A stretch of 64,000 nucleotides of DNA. Source: Chryseobacterium sp. FH1. Its GTDB lineage: Bacteria > Bacteroidota > Bacteroidia > Flavobacteriales > Weeksellaceae. Below the pieces are notes generated by a model, which was given only the letters and a program-made list of their open reading frames with translations, did no database searches and was not told the origin of the DNA. Below are positions 1 through 9,654 of the stretch, piece after piece. Every line of letters starts with the position of its first letter. Within the stretch, counting starts at the first letter, position 1. The stretch covers positions 1,116,001 through 1,180,000 of the forward strand of contig NZ_JPLZ01000006.1 of the NCBI RefSeq assembly GCF_000735135.1. The letters are read 5' to 3'. The position numbers were made by a program, and so were the translations under genes.

Positions 1-32
1 CATTTATCAATCACCATTTATCACTTATAAAA

Positions 33-1355
33 ATGAACACAATTGTACACGAAAATAAAGTAAAAGAAACTCTCGGCAAACACATCCTTGCAGACGGTTT
101 CGATTTTGTAATGGATTTCGAAAAGTCCCACGGTTCCTACATTGTCGACCGTTTGACAGGCAAAGAATATCTCGATATGTTCTCGATGTTTGCTTCGGCT
201 TCCGTTGGTTACAATCATCCTTACATTTTGGAAAAAGCCAATTGGTTGGGAAAAATGGCAATCTACAAACCCACATTGAGTGATGTTTACCTTCAGGAAT
301 ATGCAGATTTTATGGACGTTTTCTCGAGAGTGGCAATCCCAAAAGAACTGCCTTATTGCTTTTTCGTGGAAGGTGGCGCTTTGGCTGTAGAAAACGCTTT
401 GAAAACGGCTTTCGACTGGAAAACCAGAAAGAACTGGCAAAAAGATATTGACAAGGAGGCTAGTTTGGTCATTCATTTCAAACAGTCTTTCCACGGCAGA
501 AGTGGTTACACATTGTCATTGACAAATACTTCGGACCCAAGGAAACACCAATATTTCCCAAAATTTGAGTGGCCTAGAATCACCAATCCAAAACTGAATT
601 TCCCAATCACGGAAGAAAATTTGGAAGAAACCATCAAGCACGAACAAATGGCTTTGCTTAATATTCAGGAAGCGATTTTGGCAAATCCGGATGAGGTGGC
701 TTGTATCATCATAGAGCCGATCCAGGCAGAAGGTGGCGACAACCATTTCAGAAACGAATTCTTCGCCGAACTGAGAAGGATCTGTGACGAAAACGAAATC
801 CTTTTGATCCTCGACGAAGTTCAAACCGGAATCGGAATGACGGGAAAAATGTGGGCTTACGAAGACTTAGGAATTATTCCAGACGTCATTTCTTTCGGTA
901 AGAAGACACAGGTTTGCGGAATCTTGGCCAACAAAGAAAAGCTGGACGAAGTAGAACATCACGTTTTCGTAGAAAGTTCCAGGATCAACTCTACTTTCGG
1001 TGGGAATTTTATCGATATGCTTCGTTTTCAGTTGGTTTTGGAAATTATTGAAAATGAAAATCTAGTAGAGAATTCAAAAATTGTTGGTGAGTTTTTATTA
1101 GAGGGCTTATTAAAATTAGAACAAAAATTCCCAGAACAGATTTTCGCATCTAGGGGAAAAGGCTTGATGTGCGCTTTCGATTTGAAAGATCACGACACCA
1201 GAAATTGGCTGAGAGAAAAGCTTTATGACGAAGGAATCATCGTCTTGACCTGCGGTGATCAGTCCATTAGATTCCGGCCGCATCTTAATGTAACAAAAGA
1301 AGAAATTCAGATTGTTTTAGATAAAATTAATTCAATATTTGAGAATTTACTATAA
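33..1355 (+). CDS. lat: L-lysine 6-transaminase
   Basis: A class III PLP-dependent aminotransferase of 440 residues, full length for the LAT family. The enzyme moves the epsilon-amino group of lysine to 2-oxoglutarate, giving the semialdehyde that cyclises to piperideine-6-carboxylate. The sequence shows the class III signature around residues 255-290 (ILDEVQTGIGMTGKMWAYED, then PDVISFGKKTQVCG). The lysine in FGKKTQ is the expected PLP-binding residue, and that FGKKTQVCG context is typical of LAT rather than of ornithine or acetylornithine transaminases. The ATG follows a short AT-rich leader. The next gene starts 65 bases downstream on the same strand. The protein is expected to be cytosolic. 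Confidence 0.9.
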   Translation: MNTIVHENKVKETLGKHILADGFDFVMDFEKSHGSYIVDRLTGKEYLDMFSMFASASVGYNHPYILEKANWLGKMAIYKPTLSDVYLQEYADFMDVFSRVAIPKELPYCFFVEGGALAVENALKTAFDWKTRKNWQKDIDKEASLVIHFKQSFHGRSGYTLSLTNTSDPRKHQYFPKFEWPRITNPKLNFPITEENLEETIKHEQMALLNIQEAILANPDEVACIIIEPIQAEGGDNHFRNEFFAELRRICDENEILLILDEVQTGIGMTGKMWAYEDLGIIPDVISFGKKTQVCGILANKEKLDEVEHHVFVESSRINSTFGGNFIDMLRFQLVLEIIENENLVENSKIVGEFLLEGLLKLEQKFPEQIFASRGKGLMCAFDLKDHDTRNWLREKLYDEGIIVLTCGDQSIRFRPHLNVTKEEIQIVLDKINSIFENLL

Positions 1356-1420
1356 AGAATTTTTGATTTTGATATTTTTTTTATAAATTGCTATGCTTAA
1401 TAAATATCAAAATCTGAATT

Positions 1421-1648
1421 ATGGATGCAACAACCAGAGTCTCTGTTTACGAAAGCAGTAGCCCACAGGAGATCCAGCTGATGAAGTCTAAGCTGGAAGA
1501 TGCAGGAATAAAATGTGATGTTGAGAACTCTTACCTTAGTTTTCTTTCGACTCCCACTGCAACCAACACTTTTATTAAAGTTGATCTGAACGACGAGAAA
1601 AGAGCGTTTGAGATCATCGACGAGTATTTAAAATCAAACCAAAATTGA
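1421..1648 (+). CDS. DUF2007-type small protein
   Basis: A 75-residue acidic protein resembling the DUF2007 'putative signal transducing protein' family, a small ferredoxin-like alpha/beta fold. Visible family traits are an N-terminal strand (RVSVYESSSPQEIQLMKSKL), a central AGIKCDVEN turn, and a C-terminal segment in which a strand (FIKVDLNDEKRAFEIIDEYL) is followed by a helix. It has no signal peptide or membrane segment. It follows lat on the same strand and is closed by a strong terminator, so it could be cotranscribed with lat. Its biochemical role is unknown. The family assignment is by pattern and is moderately sure. Confidence 0.7.
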   Translation: MDATTRVSVYESSSPQEIQLMKSKLEDAGIKCDVENSYLSFLSTPTATNTFIKVDLNDEKRAFEIIDEYLKSNQN

Positions 1649-1679
1649 TTTCATATTTTTAAATTTTACGTTTTACAGA

Positions 1680-1713
1680 AATCGGGTTCAAATTTATTTG
1701 AGCCCGATTTTTT
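1680..1713 (+). terminator. Rho-independent terminator after the DUF2007 gene
   Basis: A 13-bp stem (AATCGGGTTCAAA paired with TTTGAGCCCGATT, with one G-T wobble) closes a 4-base loop and runs into a T tract. It lies about 30 bases after the stop codon. Confidence 0.85.
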
Positions 1714-1776
1714 GTTTCTTATTTGATTATAGATTTAATTTATTATTTTGCATGAAATAATGGCGTAAACACACTG

Positions 1777-3321
1777 ATGAAATCTACAATAACAAAAATT
1801 TTCTGTGAATCGAAACGTAAGATTTGTATATTGTCTGCCTTTTTCTCATTTATTATTGCAAATTCACAAAATAGAATTACACAAAAGTATATTGACTCTA
1901 TTATAGATAATGGAGATAGTTTAACTCTTCAAACGTATTTTTATAAAGGACTGCTTTTGTATAAGAAAGCTAATCAATTCTCTAATAATATTAATTATAA
2001 AAATGGTATCATTAGAAGTGATTTTAAAATTGCTCGTAATCTTAATAGTCTGGGGAAATATAAAGAAACTTTTGATCAGATAAAAATTATCGAAAAAAAG
2101 CATCATAATTTCATCAGTAAAAATCCTGAGTTTGAATATAAACTTAGAGATTTAGTTGGTAGTAATTATCTTTCTTATCATTTCAAAAGAGAAGCTTCGA
2201 CGGAATTTAAGAAAATGCTTCCGATTGCAGAAAAATTCAAAGATGAAAATGTAAAAGTAGATAAGAAACTTTATATCTACCAGTGTATTGCATCTTGTTA
2301 CGAATTTGTTGAGAACGATAGTGCATATCATTACTTATATAAAGCATCTTACATTTTAAAATCAAAAAAACTATTTGATAATACTTCTATTCCATCCGTT
2401 TTCCATCATAACACACTATTTGTCTACAAAAATTTGGCAGATTATCAGATGTATTTTTCAAAGAATTTAGATTCGGCCACTTATTATAACACGAAGGCGG
2501 TAGAATTGGGACAAGTTGTAAAATCTGGATATGTGTATTTGTTTTATCTTCAGAAAGCTCAAATTCTTAATGCTAGTAAAGAGTATGCTAGCTCTTTAGA
2601 TTATTGCTTTAAATCTTTAAAAAATACGAATGAGAATGTTGATAAAGAAGATTTGATAAAGTTGTACAAATTAATATCTGAAAACTACAAATCTTTAAAA
2701 AATAGGGAAAAACATTTTTTTTATATGAACAAATATATCAGCCTCAATGATAGTTTGTCTACAATAAAAAAAGAAGGAATCATTGTTTCTTCAGATTATC
2801 TTAGCTCAAAGCAACGAGAAAATGTATTGAAGCAGAAAAAAGTGAGAGAGAATTATTTTTTAGTTGGAATTACAGTGATAATTTTGATAAGCTTAGTATC
2901 AATTTTAATGATTATCGGTTATAGAAAAAGACAAAAAGAACTCCATCTTAGATTGCAACAGAAAAAGCAAAAATTATTAGAAAAAGAATTAGAAAAAGTC
3001 CAACTCGAGAAAAAGATAAATGATTCTTTCGATGAAGTTCTTCAGCTTGCAAAAGCAAATAGCTCAAGTTTTTTTGCACGCTTTCAGGAGATATATCCTT
3101 TTTTTACACCTCAGCTTCTGAATGTAGAGTCAAAACTTCAGTCAAGTGAATTAACTTTTTGTGCTTACATTTTCCTAAATTTTTCAACAAAAGAAATAGC
3201 TGCCTACACTTTCACGTCGGTTAAAACAGTTCAGAACCGGAAAAATCATATCCGTAAAAAATTACTTATTCCATCAGATAAAGATATTTATGTATGGATG
3301 AAAGAAACAATTACTTCGTAA
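1777..3321 (+). CDS. TPR / transmembrane / LuxR-type HTH regulator (first copy)
   Basis: A 514-residue protein with a likely N-terminal signal peptide (residues 1-30). A periplasmic helical region of TPR-like repeats spans about 35-340. One transmembrane helix follows near 363-382 (YFLVGITVIILISLVSILMI), then a cytoplasmic coiled coil (385-420, very rich in K, E and Q). A C-terminal helix-turn-helix of the LuxR/GerE kind spans about 455-510, with STKEIAAYTFTSVKTVQNRKNHIRKK as the recognition region. This architecture is common in Bacteroidota, where periplasmic TPRs are thought to sense something and the cytoplasmic HTH controls transcription. The second copy lies 186 bases downstream. The nearby target candidates are the two secreted repeat proteins that follow; that link is inference. 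Confidence 0.75.
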   Translation: MKSTITKIFCESKRKICILSAFFSFIIANSQNRITQKYIDSIIDNGDSLTLQTYFYKGLLLYKKANQFSNNINYKNGIIRSDFKIARNLNSLGKYKETFDQIKIIEKKHHNFISKNPEFEYKLRDLVGSNYLSYHFKREASTEFKKMLPIAEKFKDENVKVDKKLYIYQCIASCYEFVENDSAYHYLYKASYILKSKKLFDNTSIPSVFHHNTLFVYKNLADYQMYFSKNLDSATYYNTKAVELGQVVKSGYVYLFYLQKAQILNASKEYASSLDYCFKSLKNTNENVDKEDLIKLYKLISENYKSLKNREKHFFYMNKYISLNDSLSTIKKEGIIVSSDYLSSKQRENVLKQKKVRENYFLVGITVIILISLVSILMIIGYRKRQKELHLRLQQKKQKLLEKELEKVQLEKKINDSFDEVLQLAKANSSSFFARFQEIYPFFTPQLLNVESKLQSSELTFCAYIFLNFSTKEIAAYTFTSVKTVQNRKNHIRKKLLIPSDKDIYVWMKETITS

Positions 3322-3545
3322 TTTCACCCTTCCTTTTTCTGATTTTCATAATTCAATTATTGAAGTTTCATTGAAAAATTACTTTCCATAAATTCATTTT
3401 TTTTAATGCAAATATTTGATTGTTAATAATTTGTATTAAAATTGGTGTGTCTTTTTTTTTGATTTTTTTTTAGTTTGTTTTGAATATAATTTAAAAATTC
3501 ACTATTTTGTTTTTAAAATTATTCTCACATACACTCACACAAAAA

Positions 3546-5096
3546 ATGATGAAACTTAAACTGATATTAAACATTTTGAAATTTGTTTTCTTATTATATT
3601 TACTTGTGGCACTTTTATCCCCTATTTTTACATATGCACAGGTGCCAATATCCAAAAATTACATTAATTCTATTACGAAAAAGGGTGATTATCTTTCAGG
3701 TATTTTATTGTTCGAGAAAAGTTTAGAACTTTATAAAAAGGCAAATAAATTGTCTATTCAAATCCATGACAGAGATGGTATGATTAGGACTGACTTCAAG
3801 ATTGCCAGTACGCTAAATAGCTTGGGTGATTATAAGGGATGTTTTAATCATCTTGATATGATTGAGTCAAAATATGAAAATGACCTTTCAAAGAATCCAG
3901 AATACCAGTATTTATTAATTGAGATCACAGGATTGAACTATTTGAAGTATGATTTCAAACGGCAGGCAGCTCTCGAATTCAAAAAATTACCGGAATTAAT
4001 TGATAAAGCTTTTTCGAATTCGGATATTAAAAAAGAAAAATTAATAAGAGCTTATATTGGCATTGCTTCTTGCTACGAATTTGTTGATAATGATCTGGCG
4101 TACTATTATATGCGAAAAGCTGCAAGCGTTATCAAGTCCAGAAATCTTTATAACACCCTGAATATTCCTAAGAATTTCCAGCGTAACGTTCTCTCTGTCT
4201 ATAGGAATTTGGCAGACTATAAGCAATATTTTTCCAAAGATTTGGATTCTGCTTATTATTATAACGATAAAGTACTTGCACTTGGGCAACATATTAATTC
4301 TCCTTATATGTTCATTTTTAATCGCCAAAGGGCTCAAATCTTATATTCGGATAAAAAATACAATCTCTCTCTAGAATATTGTGAAAAGGCATTGAAGCAA
4401 ATCAAAGAAAAGGCAGTAAAGGAGGACCTGATAGATGTGTATAAATTAATGGCGGAAAATTATCGTGCAATGGGTAATCTCAATGAAGCTTCATATTACT
4501 CGGAAAAGTATATCCCTTTGAAAGATAGTTTGGTTGGAACAAGAACAGAAGGAATTATTGTTTCTTCAGATTATCTTAACTCAAAGCAACGAGAAAATAT
4601 ATCGAAACAGAAAAAAGTGAGAGAGAAGTATTTTTTAGTTGGAGTTATAGTCATAATTTTGGTAAGCTTAGTATCAATTTTAATGATTGCCAGGTATAGA
4701 AAAAGACAAAAAGAACTCCATTTTAGACTGCAACTGAAAAAGCAGAAATTATTAGAAAAAGATTTAGAAAAAGTCCAACTCGAGAAAAAGATAAATGATT
4801 CTTTCGATGAAATTCTTCAGCTTGCAAAAACGAATAGTTCAAGTTTTTTTGCACGCTTTCAGGAGATATATCCTTTTTTTACACCTCAGCTTCTGAATGT
4901 AGAGTCAAAACTTCAGTCAAGTGAATTAACTTTTTGTGCTTACATTTTCCTGAATTTTTCAACAAAAGAAATAGCTACCTACACTTTTACGTCGGTTAAA
5001 ACAGTTCAGAACCGGAAAAATCATATCCGTAAAAAATTACTTATTCCATCAGATAAAGATATTTATGTATGGATGAAAGAAACAGTTACTTCGTAA
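3546..5096 (+). CDS. TPR / transmembrane / LuxR-type HTH regulator (second copy)
   Basis: A paralogue of the preceding gene with the same order: signal-anchor or signal peptide, TPR-like helices, one transmembrane helix, coiled coil, LuxR-type HTH. I placed the start at the ATG at 3546 because the upstream extension needs a TTG and adds a charged leader before the hydrophobic signal. From about residue 350 to the end it is nearly identical to the first copy at both protein and DNA level, including the first bases after the stop codon. The TPR part has diverged clearly. This suggests gene conversion of the output half, or selection for a shared DNA target with different sensed ligands. Confidence 0.75.
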   Translation: MMKLKLILNILKFVFLLYLLVALLSPIFTYAQVPISKNYINSITKKGDYLSGILLFEKSLELYKKANKLSIQIHDRDGMIRTDFKIASTLNSLGDYKGCFNHLDMIESKYENDLSKNPEYQYLLIEITGLNYLKYDFKRQAALEFKKLPELIDKAFSNSDIKKEKLIRAYIGIASCYEFVDNDLAYYYMRKAASVIKSRNLYNTLNIPKNFQRNVLSVYRNLADYKQYFSKDLDSAYYYNDKVLALGQHINSPYMFIFNRQRAQILYSDKKYNLSLEYCEKALKQIKEKAVKEDLIDVYKLMAENYRAMGNLNEASYYSEKYIPLKDSLVGTRTEGIIVSSDYLNSKQRENISKQKKVREKYFLVGVIVIILVSLVSILMIARYRKRQKELHFRLQLKKQKLLEKDLEKVQLEKKINDSFDEILQLAKTNSSSFFARFQEIYPFFTPQLLNVESKLQSSELTFCAYIFLNFSTKEIATYTFTSVKTVQNRKNHIRKKLLIPSDKDIYVWMKETVTS

Positions 5097-5345
5097 TTTC
5101 ACCCTTCCTTTTTTCTGATTTTTATAATTTAATCATTGGTGTTTCAGTGAAAAATTGTTTTCCTTAAAATTCATTATTTTTAAATTTAACGATTTGATTG
5201 TCATTTATTTGAATGTATATAGGTATACAATAGGTATGTCTTTTTTTTATGTTTTTTAAACTACTTCATTTCTTTGTATTAGAATATTCAGAGGGTGATT
5301 TTAAATCTATCATTCTTACTCTAGAAGTTCAAAATTAACAACCAA

Positions 5346-5426
5346 ATGAAAAACACAAATCCATATATTTTTTTGCTGAGCGTATTCTCTGTAATGGGGA
5401 ATACCATCTCGGCATTTGATCCTTAG
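5346..5426 (+). pseudogene. 26-codon signal-peptide-like remnant or leader ORF
   Basis: An ATG opens a 26-codon frame reading MKNTNPYIFLLSVFSVMGNT and ending at TAG, 36 bases before the start of the secreted repeat protein. The basic start, hydrophobic core and small residues look like a type I signal peptide with nothing attached. It could be the stump of a deleted surface-protein gene, since its setting (ACCAAATGAAAAA) resembles the starts of the neighbours, or a translated leader. I see no evidence that decides between these. Confidence 0.3.
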
Positions 5427-5462
5427 AAAATCTTTAAATAATAACATAACAAAAAAACACAA

Positions 5463-7187
5463 ATGAAGAAAAATTTATTATTAGTCGCTCTGCCATGGTC
5501 AGTTCTTGGTTATGGGCAAGTAGGTATCAATACAGATACGCCCAAAGCTACATTTGATGTGGTTGCAACTGCGGCAGACCCTACCGTAGTAGACGGTATT
5601 ATTGCACCTAGATTAACAGGAAATGAATTAAAAGCTAAAGACGACATATATAATGCTGATCAGATAGGGACACTTATTTATGCCACAGCTGCAGCAGCAC
5701 CGATAAGCCCAAAAACAATTAATGTCACAACAGCCGGTTATTATTATTTTGATGGAAGCGTTTGGGTGAAATTTTCACCTGCCTCTGCAGCCCAAATAGA
5801 ACCGTGGAATGTTCAGGGCAGTACAACACCCGCTACTGACAATATTCAGGATATTTACCAATCCGGCAGTGTAGCTGTTGGAAAAAATGCTGTATTATCA
5901 GGTGCAAATCTTGATGTAGATGGTGCAGTAAGAGCAGGACAGCTTCATACGGGTACTGTAGGCGTTAACTCAGCTGCTTTTGGAGAAAACAATACGGTAT
6001 CTGGAGAGAGTGCAATGGCTTTTGGTTTAGAAAATCAGGTGACACAATTTGTCTCGGGTGCTATTGGGTTTGCAAATTTGGTTACGCAGGAATATGCAAT
6101 GGCTTTTGGGCAATCCAATAAAGTGCTCATCGGAGCCGGAGGGTATGGTTCTGCTGCTTTTGGTCAGAGCAATACCATCAGCGGAAGCAATTCCCATGTT
6201 TCAGGTGTAGGTAATAATGTTTCAGGATCCAGTGCTACAGCTTTTGGTCAAAGCAATACTGTTACAGCAAATTTTTCTCAGTCATTTGGTTATGCCAATA
6301 GAGTTGATGGAACAGGTTCGACTGCGTTTGGACAAGAAAATCGAACATTAGGTACAATAAGTGCAGTATTTGGTGTGAGTAATATTGCAGCATCTCCTGG
6401 TGAATTGGTTCTGGGTCAAAATAATGGTATCATAACAAGTTCTGTACCGTCAAATGCCTCTAACGGTGCCGGAATTGTGTTAGGTGCTCCAAGTGATCCA
6501 ATTTTTCAGATAGGAAATGGTAATGAAACAAGAAATAATGCCGTAACCGTATTAAACAATGGCAGTATGGGTATTGGTATTACTGGTGCAGAAGCAGCTG
6601 CAAAGCCAACTGAGAAATTAGATATTGGTAGTGGGAATGTGCGTATAAGGGACATCAATAGCAATACTGGATCAGGAGGAACTGACAAAGTAGTTGTAGC
6701 TGATGCAACAGGTGTTTTGAAAACCATTGATTTCAAGGCCTATACATTATTTCATGCAAGACTTGCCGGTAGTCAAAATGGAACTTCAGGTATTGTTTTG
6801 CCACTGGTGTTTTCTACACCACTATCTACCTCAACTTATTACAGTTATAATACAAGTAATGGTGTAATGACATTTAATGAAGCAGGTAATTATTTGATCA
6901 CGTTGCAAGCATCCTTTACAAATATTCCAGCTAATACACAATTAGTTTTGGGAATAAGACCTTTCCCTGATAGCAATTACATTGGAAGAGCCTCTCATTA
7001 TAATGCTGGTGTAAATTCTTTGAATATTGGTGAGTTAATGAATTATACAACAGTAATTGTGGTGCCATCGAGCGGTTATCAAGTCAGATTTACAGCTACT
7101 GCTACTACTGATTTTTCTGTTTTAGCAACAGAAGCAGGGGCAACAGGAAGTGGAAATGTTACAAATGTTACTATTCAGAAGATATAA
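5463..7187 (+). CDS. Secreted protein with YadA-head-like repeats and a C1q-like C-terminal domain
   Basis: A 574-residue protein with a signal peptide (residues 1-18, cut near GYGQ). The mature N-terminus (VGINTDTPKATFDV) is typical of flavobacterial surface proteins. Residues about 165-320 hold many short repeats built on SAAFGENNTVSG, AMAFGQSNKV and TAFGQSNTV. They resemble the 14-residue beta-roll repeats of trimeric autotransporter heads. Residues about 435-574 (HARLAGSQNGTSGIVLPLVF through the end) look like a C1q/TNF jelly-roll, another trimer-forming fold. I see no membrane anchor and no classic T9SS sorting domain. A trimeric stalk or adhesin is a reasonable inference. The next gene is a paralogue with the same signal and N-terminus. 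Confidence 0.7.
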   Translation: MKKNLLLVALPWSVLGYGQVGINTDTPKATFDVVATAADPTVVDGIIAPRLTGNELKAKDDIYNADQIGTLIYATAAAAPISPKTINVTTAGYYYFDGSVWVKFSPASAAQIEPWNVQGSTTPATDNIQDIYQSGSVAVGKNAVLSGANLDVDGAVRAGQLHTGTVGVNSAAFGENNTVSGESAMAFGLENQVTQFVSGAIGFANLVTQEYAMAFGQSNKVLIGAGGYGSAAFGQSNTISGSNSHVSGVGNNVSGSSATAFGQSNTVTANFSQSFGYANRVDGTGSTAFGQENRTLGTISAVFGVSNIAASPGELVLGQNNGIITSSVPSNASNGAGIVLGAPSDPIFQIGNGNETRNNAVTVLNNGSMGIGITGAEAAAKPTEKLDIGSGNVRIRDINSNTGSGGTDKVVVADATGVLKTIDFKAYTLFHARLAGSQNGTSGIVLPLVFSTPLSTSTYYSYNTSNGVMTFNEAGNYLITLQASFTNIPANTQLVLGIRPFPDSNYIGRASHYNAGVNSLNIGELMNYTTVIVVPSSGYQVRFTATATTDFSVLATEAGATGSGNVTNVTIQKI

Positions 7188-7310
7188 CACTCCTACAATT
7201 CTATCATTCAACTGTTTATTAGAAAACATACGCGATAAAAACACAATTCATATATTTTGTAGATCATGTGTTTAATAGTGATCTACCAAAAAGTTACAAA
7301 TTCTAAACAA

Positions 7311-9029
7311 ATGAAAAAAAAATTATTATTATTCGCCCTGCAATTGTCGGCTCTTACTTACGCACAAGTAGGAATCAACACAGATGCTCCTAAAACAACC
7401 TTTGATGTCAATTCAAAAACTGGAAACACAGATATTGCTGGATTGCAAGCTCCGAGGCTTACCCGGCTGGAACTCACGAATAAAGGTAATACACTATATG
7501 GTCAGGATCAGAAAGGTGCTTTGATTTATGTTTCGGATATTAATTCAGGTGATAGCTTGGGACAAAGGATTAATATTGTATCAGTTGGATACTATTATTT
7601 TGATGGAAGCCTATGGCAGAAGGTCATGAATAATTCGGAATCAATAGGTTCTGCGGACTGGAAATTAATCGGAAATAGCGGAACAGACCATAATCTTAAT
7701 TTTATTGGAACGACTGATGATGTGTCTCTTCGTTTCAAAGTAAATAATATAAACAGCGGATGGATCGGTAAGGATATAAATGATAATACATCTTTTGGTT
7801 ACAATTCGCTTACAGGAAGTAGTTTTTCTACGCCCGGCAGTAGTCTCAACAATGTGGCAATCGGAATGAATACATTATCAAGTGCGTCTTCAGCATTTAC
7901 GTGGTCAAATATTGCGATAGGAAATAATGTACTTAAAAATGCTACGGATCCAAGATATAACACAGCGATAGGAGACAATTCTCAAGCTAACCTCACTACT
8001 GGTCGAAACAATGTGAGTGTTGGGGTAGGAACTTTAGGAAATGTTACAACAGGTGGTCTTAATACAGCTATTGGAGGTTCATCCCTAAGTCTTGTAAATA
8101 CAGGTTCTGCAAATACTGCTATAGGCTTATCCGCACTAAACGGAACAACTACAGGAGGCGCAAATATAGGAGTTGGACTATCAGCAGGTGGTAATATTAC
8201 TACTGGAGGATACAATATTGTCATCGGTTCAGAAAATGTAAACGTGGCAGATGGTACAAAATCTGCACAATTAAATATTGGTGACTTGATTCGCGGTCAA
8301 GGTATGACTCGTGGAATCTATCCTGCAACTGGCGCAATCGAAAACAAAAGAGTTGGTATAAACCTTTCTTCTACTGAAGCCATTACTGCCACACTACACG
8401 TAAAGCCTACAGCTAGTGATGATCCGGCTCGTATAGAAAGCTTAAAAACAGGAACAAATCAAGACAAACTAGTTTTAGCTGATTCTACCACAGGAGTCTT
8501 AAGATCTCTGAATACAGGTCATATTGGTGGAACCAATGCCACACAAGGACAAATACTAACATCTACTGGAGCCAATACCTCACCTCAGTGGACAAACAGC
8601 CCACTCACACCTATTCAATTTGCAACAATAAATACTACAAATAGAACTGTTGCGAGCAATAGATTAATAGGTAGCTCTGTAACATTATCTCCTGGTAAGT
8701 GGGTCATTCATATTGGTCAGCTTGTTCGATCATCCAGTGCTAATGCTACCAATAATATGTGGATGCGTATCACTTTGAGTAGTAGTAATACAAATATTAC
8801 CTCTACAGGTTATACTTATCTGGCCAGTGATTATGTTTCAGGATGGTTATCTCCGTCTGATCTTGCAGGTCAAGGAAACTCAGTTCTAACTGGTGTAATA
8901 CCAATCAATGTTACAGCTCCTTTAACTATTTATACTTGGTTTACTTCCTGTGAATCCACAGGTACTCCTCCTCCTGCTAGTGTAGGAAATAATAGAGAAA
9001 ATTATATGTTTGCTGTACCAGCATACTAA
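7311..9029 (+). CDS. Secreted protein with YadA-head-like repeats (second copy)
   Basis: The start was taken at the ATG at 7311, which gives a clean signal peptide (MKKKLLLFALQLSALTYAQ). The upstream ATG at 7266 would put 15 polar residues in front of it. The mature protein begins VGINTDAPKTTFDV, as in the neighbour. Residues about 180-325 carry glycine-rich repeats of the NTAIGDNSQANLTTGRNNVS kind, again like autotransporter head repeats. The C-terminal 130 residues are a predicted beta-sandwich without cysteines and are not clearly related to the neighbour's C1q-like end. It is probably a surface or extracellular fibre protein. The two genes look like an old duplication with exchanged C-terminal domains. 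Confidence 0.7.
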   Translation: MKKKLLLFALQLSALTYAQVGINTDAPKTTFDVNSKTGNTDIAGLQAPRLTRLELTNKGNTLYGQDQKGALIYVSDINSGDSLGQRINIVSVGYYYFDGSLWQKVMNNSESIGSADWKLIGNSGTDHNLNFIGTTDDVSLRFKVNNINSGWIGKDINDNTSFGYNSLTGSSFSTPGSSLNNVAIGMNTLSSASSAFTWSNIAIGNNVLKNATDPRYNTAIGDNSQANLTTGRNNVSVGVGTLGNVTTGGLNTAIGGSSLSLVNTGSANTAIGLSALNGTTTGGANIGVGLSAGGNITTGGYNIVIGSENVNVADGTKSAQLNIGDLIRGQGMTRGIYPATGAIENKRVGINLSSTEAITATLHVKPTASDDPARIESLKTGTNQDKLVLADSTTGVLRSLNTGHIGGTNATQGQILTSTGANTSPQWTNSPLTPIQFATINTTNRTVASNRLIGSSVTLSPGKWVIHIGQLVRSSSANATNNMWMRITLSSSNTNITSTGYTYLASDYVSGWLSPSDLAGQGNSVLTGVIPINVTAPLTIYTWFTSCESTGTPPPASVGNNRENYMFAVPAY

Positions 9030-9073
9030 TTTTATATACTAAAATTAGTATTTACACGTAAAGTAGTATTCAT

Positions 9074-9124
9074 AAGATTTGCAGTATAAGGGAATGATTA
9101 TTCTATATACTGCAATCTTTTTTT
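9074..9124 (+). terminator. Rho-independent terminator after the second repeat-protein gene
   Basis: Arms AAGATTTGCAGTATA and TATACTGCAATCTT pair with one bulged T and are followed by seven T residues. A smaller hairpin at 9024-9050 (TACTAATTTTA with TAAAATTAGTA) overlaps the stop codon. The rest of 9125-9421 is AT-rich, and I see nothing else in it. Confidence 0.8.
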
Positions 9125-9421
9125 CAAAAATATAAAAGAAGTTGGTGTTATATCCTTACACTAACTCTCGGACACTTCGAATGAGAAATTGAGGTAGATT
9201 TGATTTAGATGAGATTTTGCTCAAATTACTAACAAATAAAATGAAACATTTGCGAAAAAATAATAAAATTGATTGCAGAATGGAAGTTCTAGAATATTCT
9301 ATGCAACTTTAATTAAATAGCTTTAGAATTATTCATCTCACTCTAAAATCTATTTATTAAGATGTTTTTAATACTATTATTTGTGGTAAAGTCATAAAAT
9401 CATTATCATTGCATTACCAAA

Positions 9422-9495
9422 GGGGAATTAGCTCATCTGGCTAGAGCGTTAGACTGGCAGTCTAAAGGTGACGGGTTCGATCCCCGTATTCTCCA
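9422..9495 (+). tRNA. tRNA-Ala (anticodon GGC)
   Basis: A complete cloverleaf of 74 bases. The acceptor arms GGGGAAT and ATTCTCC pair with one G-T, and A is the discriminator base. The anticodon stem is TTAGA/TCTAA with loop CTGGCAG, giving anticodon GGC. The T arm is ACGGG-TTCGATC-CCCGT. CCA is not encoded. Confidence 0.95.
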
Positions 9496-9569
9496 CTATT
9501 TCATTCCTAACTTTACAGTTGGGAATTTTTGTTTTTTCTAATTCTGAGAATTAATTTTAATTCAAACTC

Positions 9570-9600
9570 TTGTTTAATTTGGATAACTGTCCTATTTTTG
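9570..9600 (+). promoter_or_regulatory. Bacteroidota-type promoter before the NlpC/P60 gene
   Basis: A TTG at 9570-9572 is followed after 20 bases by TATTTTTG at 9593-9600. This fits the flavobacterial consensus TTG-(17-23)-TAnnTTTG. Transcription would start about 45 bases before the ATG at 9655. Confidence 0.5.
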
Positions 9601-9654
9601 TGAGACATTCAAAATTAATCTATCGAAAAAAAATTACTGTTTAAAATCTACTCA

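Noticed and set aside
3507-3545. A longer start for the second TPR-LuxR gene
   Set aside because: It needs a TTG and puts polar residues before the signal sequence. The ATG at 3546 fits better.
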